Source: Manihot esculenta (taxonomy: Eukaryota > Streptophyta > Magnoliopsida > Malpighiales > Euphorbiaceae). Taken from it: a stretch of 64,000 bases of DNA. Below the pieces are notes generated by a model, which ran no database searches, was not told the DNA's origin, and saw nothing but the letters and a program-made list of their open reading frames with translations. A program made the position numbers and the translations under genes. Positions 51,307 to 61,606 of the stretch are shown here, one piece after another. The stretch covers positions 35,063,191 through 35,127,190 of the forward strand of contig NC_035161.2 in the NCBI RefSeq assembly GCF_001659605.2. Reading direction: 5' to 3'. Each line of letters begins with the position of its first letter. Position 1 is the stretch's first letter.

Positions 51307-54300
51307 ATGGCAAACCACCAAGAAAGTAACCTTAATATTCCAAATGACCTGAGCTCTGCCCAAGATGGGCAGCAGTTCTCCTTTTCTAGCCCTACAACGT
51401 TGAATAACCAAACACCTATTTCTCTTAATCCCTCGCCAAGCTTGGCAGGGAATACTCCCACCATGACCCTGTCTAACCAAGACATTCAAACCATGGCTCT
51501 CCAGCTACAAACCACTGCTCACTGGTTGGGGCAGATAATGCAACAAAGGGGACTTAGCACCCCAGTAAACGCACTCCCAGTAGTGGAGGAACCCAGAACC
51601 GATGAACCCCAACCTACCTCTGCCCGCCTCCAAACTAACAACCACGATGCCGGAGAAGAGGAAGAACCGGAGGCCCGAATCCATGGGAGAAGGGCAAGAG
51701 AGTTGATAGAAAATGAAGAGGTAGACGACTATTCTGCTGAAACAACCAAGGAAACGGGAACTGAAACAGAGGAGGAAGAATGTAGTTTGGGCAAAAGATC
51801 CAGCCCGGAAGACGAGAAAATGAACCAAAAGCTGAAAAGGTTGAAGGAGCAGCTCCTAGCCGAGCTAGGTAAGAAAGATCAGAGTCAAACCTCCTTGCCT
51901 ACTTCTTCTCCCTTCTCAAAGTTAATGCAGCAGGAGACCGTTCCCAAAAAGTTTATAATGCCGCCGATGGCGGCCTATAATGGGGCTGGTAACCCGAGAG
52001 AGCATGTCATGAACTATAAGACCTTCATGGAGTTGCAAACTCTGTCAGATGCTCTGATGTGCAAGGTGTTCCCAACAACGCTCTCGGGACCAGCGAGAGC
52101 ATGGTTCAACAGCCTGGAGGCCGGAAGCATTAAAAGTTTCGGAGATCTTGCCACCCGCTTCATTAGCCGGTTCGTAGCCGGGGTGCCAGCAGATAGGAAG
52201 ACGAGCTATCTGGAAACAGTGAGACAAAAAGCTGGTGAATCCCTCAGAGAGTATGTTGCCCGTTTCAATACGGAGGCCCTGCAGATTCCCGAGCTTGACG
52301 AAGGAAGGGCGGTAGAGGCCATGCAAAAGGGAACAACCTCTGCCGAGTTCTTTGGTTCTCTGAGCAGGAAACCTCCGACCTCACTGGCCGAGTTGATGAA
52401 GAGGGCGGAAAAGTATATAAGGCAGGATGACGCCTTAGTAACGAGTAGATTTGCCAAAGGGGTGGCAGAAAAAGAGAAAGCCCCGGAGGAGGGGAGGCCA
52501 AAGAAACACGAGAAGAAGCGTGGAAAGAGGCCTGAGCCGTACAAGCAGGCCTGGGAAAGAAGGGATCAAAGGCCTCCCCCTCCTCTCAGGGCTCATGAAC
52601 CAAGAGTGCTCCCACCTTGGGTCCCGGAGAAACCGACTCCATTAAATACGTCCAGAGCCGAGGTGCTCATGGCTGTCCAGGATAAGGAGTTTCTCCAGTG
52701 GCCCAAACCTTTGAAGTCGGAAGCAGATCAGAGGAATCCTGACAAGTATTGTCAGTACCACCGGACGCATGGCCACGATACAAATAACTGTTTTCAGTTA
52801 ATCGCGGAGATTGAAAGATTGATAAAAAGGGGGCACCTCAAAAATTTTGTGAAGAAACCGGAGGGGCAGAGGCCTCAACCCGGTCCGGCAGCCCAGATGC
52901 CCAGGAGAACTGGAGCTGGACCAGTGAATGATGGGTCCAGTGGGACTATTAATATGATTGTTGGAGGAACTGGAGGACGGATGAACCGTCGAGGAAAGAA
53001 GAGAAACCGGAAAGGGGAGACCAGCAATGGCGAGGTTATGCAGATCGTTGAATACTCTCCCATGACCATCGCTTTCTCTTCGGAAGATGCACAGGGCATT
53101 CAGATGCCCCATGATGACGCGCTTGTCATTGAAGTAGTCATTCATAATTTTCGGGTGAAGAAGGTTCTGGTGGATGATGGGAGTAAGGTCAATTTATTGC
53201 CATATCGGGTTTTCCAGCAGATGGGAATCCCAGAGGAACAGCTGGTTCGGGACCAGTCACCCATCAAAGGGATCGGAGGAGCACCGGTACTTGTAGAAGG
53301 GAAGGTGAAGCTGGCCCTTACCTTGGGAGAAGCACCCAGAGCTCGCACCCATCATGAGGTGTTTTTGGTGGTCAAACTCCCACTGAGCTACAATGCGATT
53401 TTGGGGAGGCCGGCGTTGTTCAACTTTGAAGCTGTCACTAGCATCAGGTATTTGGCACTCAAGTTCCCAATGGAAGAAGGAGTGGGAATGGTCCGGGGCA
53501 GCCAGGAAGAAGCAAGGGCGGTATACTTGGCCATAGTAACAGAGCCAAGCTCAACTGGAGAAGCACTTGACTCGGAAGTTCTGGAGGTCAGGAATGAAAC
53601 AAAAGAGGCCCGGACAGAGCCAGTCGGAGAGTTGGAGACTTTCCCCTTATCAGAAGCAGATGCAAGCAAGGTCTTCAGTTTTAATGCCAGTCTCACCAAA
53701 GAACAAAAAGGTGAAGTCATGACCCTGATCCGAGGTCACGCGCCGACCTTCGCATGGAAGCCCTCAGACATGCCGGGAATTGACCCCAAAGTGATGACAC
53801 ACCGATTGAATGTCCTCCCTGAGGCCAGACCAGTAAAGCAAAAGAAGAGAGTAGTGGGAAGAGAGAAGCAGCAGGCTACCCAGGAAGAAGTGCAGAAGCT
53901 AGAAGAGGCAGGCTTTATTAGGGAGGTTATGTACCCACAGTGGTTGGCGAATCCTGTGTTAGTCAAAAAAGCCAATGGAAAATACAGGATGTGTATAGAT
54001 TTTACCGACCTGAATAAGGCCTGCCCTAAAGATTGTTACCCCCTCCCCGATATTAATAAGATGGTCGACTCAACGGCCGGTTTTGATTATATGTCTTCTT
54101 TGGATGCTATGTCTGGTTACCACCAAATCCCAATGGAAAAGACGGATGAGGAGAAGACCTCATTTATAACTGAAGATGGGACTTACTGCTACAGAGCTAT
54201 GCCCTTCGGATTAAGAAACGCCGGGGCAACTTACCAACGATTAATGAATAAAATCTTTAAGAACCAGATCGGCAGGAATGTAGAAGTGTATGTGGATGAC

Positions 54301-56628
54301 ATGGTGGTTAAAAGTTCAACTTTTCAACAACACATAACGGATTTAAGGGAGATATTTGGGGTGTTAGATCAATACAGGATGAAATTGAATCCAGCAAAGT
54401 GTGCTTTCTTCATCAGGGGAGGAAAGTTCTTGGGATACATGGTGAGTGGAAAAGGCATTGAGCCCAATCCGGAGAAGGTGGAAGCCATATTGAATATGCC
54501 AGAGCCGACCTGTGTAAGGGACGTCCAGAGATTAACCGGGAGAGTAGTGGCGCTTCACCGATTTATGTCAAGGTCGGCAGAAAAGTGTTTGCCATTCTTC
54601 AAAAAATTGAGGAAGGTTCCGAATTTTGAATGGACAGAAGACTGCCAAAAAGCCTTCACAGAGCTTAAGGAATACCTCAGCTCGCCTCACGTGCTCAGCA
54701 GCCCCATAAAAGGGGAAGAACTCCTGATATACTTGGCAGCCTCAGAGCAAGCAGTCAGCGCAGTACTAGTAAGAGTGGAAGAAGGGGAGCAGAAACCTGT
54801 TTTCTACGTCAGCAAGGTACTCAGAGACACTGAGGTCAGATACTCGAACATTGAAAAATTGGCGTATGCCTTGTGGTTAGCAGTCCGGAAATTCAAAGTT
54901 TATCTGGAAGGCCACCAAGGAGTTGTGATGACGGACCAACCCTTAAAGAAGATCCTACGTAGGCCGGAAACTTCAGGACGGATGTTAGCATGGTCCGTGG
55001 AAATCAGCCCTTACTGTCTGGAGTACCGACCTCGGACAGCTATAAAATCTCAAGCGCTGGCTGACTTCATAGCAGAATGCTCATTCAACGAGGAGAAGGA
55101 AGGATCATCCTCGGAGATACCAAGAAAAGAAGGAGAGGGAGAGCTTTCCCAAGAGTCCAGCTGGAAGCTATATGTAGACGGAGCATCAGGCTTTGAGGGC
55201 AGTGGCGCTGGGATAATACTTAAGGGGCCGGAGGGCTTTAAAGTATGTTATGCCTTACGGCTAGAATTCAAAGCTTCTAATAATGTGGCCGAATATGAAG
55301 CCTTGGTGAACGGAATGTTGGTAGCTTTGGAAATAGGGGTAACCGACCTCGAGGTGAATAGTGAATCTCAGCTGGTGATCAACCAGGTGACAGGAGTATA
55401 TCAGGCCAGAGATCCCATCATGCAGAGTTATCTCGATAAAGTAAAAACTGTGGAAGCCGACCTCACGAGCCGAGGAGTTATTACCAAATTTCAGAGGATA
55501 CCTCGAGATGAAAATGAGGAGGCAGACCTGCTTAGTCGACTGACCAAAGAAGAGTTAGAGCAGCTCCCTGATGAAGTATACATACAGCATGTCAGCACAC
55601 CTGCTTTCAAGAAGACAAACACAGTACTGCAGGTGGAACAGAGCCCAACTTGGATGACTCCATACCTGAGATACTTGGAAAAGGGCGAACTCTCCGAAGA
55701 TAAAGTTGAAGCCAAAAAGATAGCAGCTCGAGCTGCCAATTACCAAGTAATAAGGGGAACTTTATACAGAAAAGGGAAGTCCAGCCCATGGCTCCGGTGT
55801 GTGAGTCCGGAAGAAGCTGCAAAGGTAATGGAGGAAATACATAGAGGCCTATGTGGGGCTCACGAGGGAGCAGGGACATTAGCTAACAAAATATTCAGGC
55901 AAGGATACTACTGGCCCACTGTTAAAAAAGAAGCAGAAGAGTTTGTCCGGAGGTGTGACGTATGTCAGAGATTTGCTAATGCCATCAGGACCCCTGCCAC
56001 TCCTCAAGCAAGCATATCCAGTCCATGGCCTTTCTCACAATGGGGAATTGACATCCTGGGACCTTTCCCCAAGACTACGGGGCAAAGGAAATTCGTAGTG
56101 GTGGCTGTGGAATATTTCTCGAAATGGCCAGAGGCAGAAGCAATAGCCACAATCACAGCTCGCAAGATGATAGATTTCGTATGGGGACATATCATCTGCA
56201 GATTTGGCATACCAAGAGTACTTATCTCAGACAACGGCAGACAATTTGACTGCAGCACTTTCAGAGCCTTCACGACGAACATGGGCATATGGCATAAGTT
56301 CTCCTCCGTGGCTCATCCTCAGACTAATGGCCAAACGGAAGTCACTAATAGAGCTATCCTTCAAGGATTAAAGAAACGGCTAGATGGCGCAAAGGAGAAT
56401 TGGGCAGAAGAACTCAATAGCACTCTATGGGCACTCCAAACCACTCCCAGAGCGCCCACTCAAGAAACCCCGTTTGCACTTGCTTATGGCACAGAGGCTG
56501 TAGTCCCAGTTGAGTTGCAGATCCCCACTCATCGAGTTCAATTCGTTAGTGAGAACGCTAATGGGGACAAATTAAGGAGCAACCTAGATACTCTTGAAGA
56601 AGTTAGGGAAGAAGCCCAAGTCCAAACT
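51307..56628 (+). CDS. Gag-pol polyprotein of the Tat-type element, interrupted at the C-terminal end
   Basis: Single open frame of about 1,774 codons up to the insertion point; 51307 is the first ATG after the primer site. Domains (approximate residues): N-terminal Gln/Glu-rich region; retrotransposon gag (about 230-390); a C-H-H-C knuckle-like motif with CQYHRTHGHDTNNC (about 480); aspartic protease with VDDGS (about 621); reverse transcriptase with YVDD (about 993); RNase H; second archaeal-like RNase H beginning LYVDGASG (about 1287); integrase with an HHCC zinc domain (about 1510-1550) and the D-D-E core (about 1580, 1641, 1677). The frame then enters the LTR of the nested element and stops 17 codons later. 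A short continuation at 63926-64000 is in the original frame. Confidence 0.9.
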
Positions 56629-57251
56629 TGTAACAGCCCGGAAACCGAACTGCTACCGGCACTAGGATCCAGATCGGCTTAAGGCCGCCTAGACCCGTAG
56701 TAAGCCTACTGTGAACTCTGTGTATCTGTGAAATCCCATACATGATCATACATTTTCTGTAAACATTTAAAACTTTTCTTTCTCCACGGCTTAACCTGTG
56801 CATACTCTATCTCTCTACTTGAAAAACTTGCCAGAGCTCTCATCTTAGCTCAAGGCAGCTCTAACTCATACTATGTTAAGCCGGGCTTTTCATACATAAA
56901 CATAAATCATTTACATAAGATCATGTACAAACTTAAAGGGATACAACTCTTATCACTCAAGCACCATCTATACACTGTACATTTCCTTATCTCTTACATT
57001 TACATGTCCATCCTATCTATTACATACATCTCCTTACGTTTTTCTTGTACTCTTCTTACATCTCTCTGTACTCTGAACCTGCACAACTGGGGATAGGGGA
57101 GAGGGATGAGCTTCTATAGCCCAGTGAGCAGGAGCTATATAAAACAGTTTATAAAACAGATGTCTTTATGCCATGCAGCACATCACAACCATATACTTCA
57201 AGGAAGAAGTTGTCACCTATAGCCCTCCACATAACTGACTCACATATAGTA

Positions 57252-57406
57252 CTGGGGCGATTAGGCCTCCTCCAGGACTTAATTTTCTGAAAAGGTTTTG
57301 TCAGGGCGATTAGGCCTTCTCTGACTGTTTTCTGAAAACGTTTTGCCAGGGCGATGAGGCCTCCTGGCTATCTAACTTTACTAACAGGGGCGGTTAGGCC
57401 TCCCTG
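57252..57406. repeat. Four-unit hairpin array with conserved loop in the LTR
   Basis: Four units share the 12-nt core GCGATTAGGCCT or close variants at 57257-57268, 57306-57317, 57351-57362 and 57390-57401. The flanking stems differ but still pair: CTGG/CCAG, GTCAG/CTGAC, GCCAGG/CCTGGC and CAGGG/CCCTG. The same array is at 62230-62384 in the other LTR. On the element's sense strand the loop reads AGGCCTAATCGC. Confidence 0.7.
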
Positions 57407-57880
57407 CTCAAACTTATCATGCTTGACTCTTTACTTAATTCATATCATGTCATAGCGTACCAAACTGAGGGCTAAAGGATCATCCAACATTCATCCGCAT
57501 ACTCATCAAATTATGCAATGCAACACCTTCGTGAATACTAATGCAACAACCTAATATCTCATGCTTATCCATTATTCTCTTTTATTTTAACCATCCTAAC
57601 ATTATGGCAATTATGATGCATGGATCATGCTGAAACATTCTTTAATTGAAAACATGCATAGTTAGTCCCACTCACATCTGGCTGACTGTAGACTGACGTT
57701 GCAGGTTCCGGAGCAGTGCTCACTGCTGATCTCCCTGGTTTCTCTGGTCCGTTCCTACACAAGTGGACTCAGATGAGGGACCAAACTCACTCCATAACAG
57801 TTCTAAGAACTCCCCCAAAAGCCCTCTAAAAGACCCTCTAACTATCACATAACACATGCAAAAGCCAACTGGACAGGGCA

Positions 57881-58165
57881 CTTTCGGCGGCAGGTTCGGC
57901 GGCTGAAACTCCCTTCCAGAAACGAAACTCACCTACTTTCGGCGGCCGAACCTCTACTTTCGGCGGCCGAAAGTCCTATACCTACACCTTCGGGTGCACC
58001 TTCGGCGCCCGAACGTCTCGTCCAGAGACGAAACTCAACCTTCGGCGGCCGAATGTGCATGACAGATCCGAAAGTCCAGCTTCCGGAAGCAGCCTTCGGC
58101 AGCCGAAGCCACCTCCTCAAGGCTTTCGGCGGCCGAACCTCCCTTCGGCGGCCGAACCTGGTTTC
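57881..58165. repeat. Cluster of TTCGGCGGCCGAA palindromes (LTR, left copy)
   Basis: About nine perfect or near copies of a GC-rich palindrome, some in tandem (for example at about 57934, 57958, 58120, 58143). Two more are at about 58697-58770. They contain the GCCGCC core of AP2/ERF binding sites and are rich in CpG. The region is repeated at 62859-63143 and about 63675-63750. Confidence 0.75.
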
Positions 58166-58942
58166 GCCCGAAGGGCAGAAACCTGCTCTGCTTCATGCAC
58201 ACCTCCTCCTATCCCTCTCCCAACATGCACACACAACTCCTCAACATGCATATACACGTGTACATGCTCAAAGGGGTCTAAAACTAGCCTATAACCCCAA
58301 CAAACACAACATCTAACACATAAACATGCTTGAACATCAAGAACTCTAAAAATCTCCTAGAACCCTACTCATGCGTACTACCCCATAATCTTCCATAACA
58401 CCTTTAAAAAACATAGGAAAAGCTTCGGATCTATCCCTTACCTCTTGGAACACTTGAGGTTGGAAGCCTCTAACGTGGAGTTATGGCAAAATCCTCACTC
58501 AACGCTCCAAACTTCAAACTTTGCTCCTTTTTGCTTCAAACTTCACAAATCCATAAAAACTCATCAAAACCTTGGAAGATTTGAAAAAACACAAAACTAA
58601 GCTAAGGAAGAGCATGATCTCACCTAGGTCTGGAGAAATGGGAAGCAAACTTACCCATTTGACCGACCTAGGGCCCTTTTAAAGATGGGTGGCCAGTCCA
58701 CCTTCGGCGGCCAAACGTGAGATCCGAAAGCCATGCAAGTTCGGCGGCCGAAAGTGACCTTCGGCGGCCGAACCTTTGCAATTCGTCCTTAGTGCTTTTC
58801 TTTCAAAAACTCACTTCTCTAACCCTTGAAAACCTTAAAACTCTGTGAAAACATACTAAAATGACCCTTCTAGAGGGTTCCGACACCCGAGATTCCATCA
58901 AACTACAGGAATTCCGATGCCGGACTCTAGCCGGGTATTACA

Positions 58943-58957
58943 TTCTCCCCCCCTTAA
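58943..58957 (-). other. Polypurine tract of the gag-only element
   Basis: On the minus strand AAGGGGGGGAGAA lies directly before the LTR start TGTAATACCC, the expected place for plus-strand priming. Confidence 0.75.
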
Positions 58958-59723
58958 GAACATTCGTCCCCGAATGTTTCGAAAACAAATAAACACATAG
59001 AAAAGGGGAAAAACTAACGCTCACAAACATAGGTAACCTTCCTTCAGCAATACCCTAGCCCTTGCCTGAACCTCTACACTTCATAACTTGTTCATCTCTG
59101 TGTTCTTCTTACTTGTTTCTGAGCTCCTTGCTCCAGCAACACTGATGTACCTTCCCTCGGTGTTCTTCTCTCCATTCTTCATCACATTACCTCTAAACTC
59201 TGCAAGCTTTCGCTGCGCACTCTAATCCTTGCCCTTCTGTCTTCATCTCTTCTATCCTGACTTCCTTTCTAACTCTTAACAGGTAGTATCCTTCGTTTCC
59301 CCCCCCATTCATACTAAACACTCACGAGTGGGGTACTAGGTCGGATAAAACCTTGACTCTCTTAGCTCTGTTGATACCACTGGAACTGGTTTCCTCTCCT
59401 GATCATCTTTCCCTGAGCAACCTATAAGCCTGTAAGGCTGAGATCACACCTCTAGGCAGCCTACACTGTCCCTTCTTAGGGACTACCTCTGATCCATCGG
59501 ACCTCTATACACATCTGCCTGGTCTCTGCCAACTCGGCAGTACTACGAGTAGCTAGCCAATCCATCACTAGAAGGACGAACAGTTCAATCTAGAACCATA
59601 AGGTCAGATGGAAGGCATCTACTCCCCACTAACTGACTCTATCACAGATGGATCACTCTGAGGTCTACTAACTTTAATGACATTCTAAGCCCAGAGGTCA
59701 TCAGACCTACTCGCTCTATGGTT
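58958..59723. other. Non-coding internal part of the gag-only element
   Basis: Lies between gag and the polypurine tract, where pol would be in a complete element. No RT, RNase H or integrase motif found in any frame. Confidence 0.65.
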
Positions 59724-61346
59724 CTAGAACCAACAGGGAAAAACATCAAAACGTAAACAGATATACACGTCAAAACATCCAAGGAGGGAATTACCTGACA
59801 CCCTGGTGTTAAACGTGTTTGCCTCTTGTTGTGTCATAGTAAAGATCCGAGCCGAAGCTGACGGACCTTCACCTCGAGGACCCACATGTGAAGGGGTTGA
59901 CCCTCTTCCTCTACCCCTGCTCTGTGTCGTGACTGGAGCTACTGGTCGTGGTACACTTCCCCTAGTTGTCTGATGGGACTGTGCGGTGAAAAATGCCTGA
60001 GGGCACTCACGAGCTATGTGTCCTTCTTGGCCACACCTAAAACATGCTGACGTCCCAAAGAGACAAACTCCTCCGTGCCTTCTACCACACTTCTCACATA
60101 CTGGCACCTCTGAGCTTGCGCTCGAGCCACTGCCTGAACTCAATCCTGCTTTCATCTTATCCCAGAACTTACCCCTCTTTGATCTCCTCAGACCTCTTCC
60201 TCCCTTTTTACTCTTCGTATCTGCTTCATGTAAAGAGGAGAGATCAACATCACCTGTCTCCAAGTTCTTGGGATCTAAAGACTGTGCCACAAATGGCTTG
60301 TCTGTCCCTTGAAAACTGACACTTGCCTCCATCATCCTTGCTGCATCAACAATGGAGTGAAAACTCTCTTTATCTGCCGCCTGAATCAAAGAGAAATACC
60401 GAGGATGTAACCTCATGGCATATCTCCTCGCTTTCTTCTTCTCTGTGTCATATGCTTGTCCTACATACTGGAACAAGTCCAAAAACTTGTCCGTATACTC
60501 ATCCACACTCATTTCTTCCGTCTGTCGGAGCTGTTCAAATTCCACCATCTTCCTTTCTCTGGCACTATCAGGAAAAGCCCACCCGGCAAATTCATTGGCA
60601 AACTCTTCCCATGTCATACTGTCTAACCTAGGGGCCACATAGTGCTTAAACCATTCTCTAGCTTTCTTACATTTTAATGTGAACCCTGCCATTTCGATGG
60701 CTCTGCCCTCATCAGCTCCCAACTCACTCGTTATCATCCTTACTGCACTGAGATACTCAAAGGGATCATCTCCTGTATTGAATTTCGGAGCGTCCAACTT
60801 CAAGTAGTCAGTCATCTTCACCTTATCTCCCTTGGATGAGCTGGGCTGCTGTTGTGTTTCAACAACAGGGGCTACTGGTTCTGGTGGTGGTGGAGGTACT
60901 GTTTCTCTTGGTTCAGGGTATGTTGTACTTGGCTGATGTGGTGGGGGTGGATACATGTGATATGGTGGATAGAATGGAGGATAGGGCATATATGGCAGGT
61001 AGGGTGAATATGGGGCAAAACGGGAGTAATCCGACGTACCTCCCATCGGATACCCTGGGCCCTGTGCACCTCCCTGAGACTCCCCCATACCTTCTTCTGT
61101 CCCTCCTATACCCATACTCTCATCTCTACTCCGATCAACATCCATACCCTCTCGAACTTCTTCTGATCTGCCTCCTCTAGCTACTCCCCTTCTGCTCTCA
61201 TCAGAAGACCTTCTAGGGTCTTGTGACGTTCCCTCCCTACTTAACCTGTGTCTCCTTGCCCTTGGCAATGCGGGAGGACGAGCCGTTGTACCCTCACTTC
61301 CTGGTGGTACTTCAGTCATTCTTGCAGATCGACGCGTTCCTCTCAT
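59724..61346 (-). CDS. Gag protein of the nested LTR element
   Basis: Start taken at MRGTRRSARMTE (61346), the first Met that begins gag-like sequence; the frame is open to an ATG at 61409. About 540 residues. Seen: Arg/Ser/Gly-rich N terminus; a Tyr/Pro-rich stretch (YSPYLPYMPYPPFYPPYHMYPPPP); the retrotransposon gag domain (WFKHYVAPRLDSMTWEEF...EFEQLRQTEEMSVDEYTDKF); and a CCHC zinc knuckle CFRCGQEGHIAREC preceded by CEKCGRRHGGVC. The RIFTMTQQEA motif that leads into protease in related elements is followed after VSG by about 22 unrelated codons and a stop. No frameshift, so the protein may be made and serve in particle assembly. Confidence 0.85.
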   Translation of the reverse strand: MRGTRRSARMTEVPPGSEGTTARPPALPRARRHRLSREGTSQDPRRSSDESRRGVARGGRSEEVREGMDVDRSRDESMGIGGTEEGMGESQGGAQGPGYPMGGTSDYSRFAPYSPYLPYMPYPPFYPPYHMYPPPPHQPSTTYPEPRETVPPPPPEPVAPVVETQQQPSSSKGDKVKMTDYLKLDAPKFNTGDDPFEYLSAVRMITSELGADEGRAIEMAGFTLKCKKAREWFKHYVAPRLDSMTWEEFANEFAGWAFPDSARERKMVEFEQLRQTEEMSVDEYTDKFLDLFQYVGQAYDTEKKKARRYAMRLHPRYFSLIQAADKESFHSIVDAARMMEASVSFQGTDKPFVAQSLDPKNLETGDVDLSSLHEADTKSKKGGRGLRRSKRGKFWDKMKAGLSSGSGSSASSEVPVCEKCGRRHGGVCLFGTSACFRCGQEGHIARECPQAFFTAQSHQTTRGSVPRPVAPVTTQSRGRGRGSTPSHVGPRGEGPSASARIFTMTQQEANTFNTRVSGNSLLGCFDVYICLRFDVFPCWF

Positions 61347-61591
61347 CTTAACTATCTGGAAACCAACACATAGCATACACATCCATGACGCATATTCCAT
61401 GTGAAACACATGAACAACTAACAGTCATCACATCAAAAGAATGCACATGCATGACTCATGGCACTCCACATCATAAGACAGATAGGACTAACATCCTATC
61501 CTTATGGACATGTCTTCCTATGGTGCTTGACTCACTATAACCTCTATGAACCCATCGCTAACCATCTAGGTCCGACCATGTGAACCTAACT

Positions 61592-61603
61592 GCTCTGATA
61601 CCA
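61592..61603 (-). other. Primer-binding site of the gag-only element
   Basis: Minus strand reads TGGTATCAGAGC, complementary to the 3' end of plant initiator tRNA-Met, three bases inside the LTR edge. Confidence 0.9.
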
Positions 61604-61606
61604 CTC

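Larger units (their letters stand above)
56629..58942 (-). repeat. 3' LTR of the gag-only element
   Basis: 2,314 bp, very long for its internal region. It carries a hairpin array (57252-57406) and two clusters of TTCGGCGGCCGAA-like palindromes (about 57881-58165 and 58700-58775). ORFs in it are identical in both LTRs and show no domain. Confidence 0.9.

Noticed and set aside
56603..56803. Minus-strand ORF MHRLSRGERKVLNV, also at 61566-61781
   Set aside because: The reading lies at the LTR ends and is duplicated with them; no gag or pol similarity.
58053..58316. ORFs across the palindrome cluster of the LTR, duplicated at 63031-63294
   Set aside because: Open only because of GC-rich repeats; identical in both LTRs as expected from LTR duplication, with no domain.
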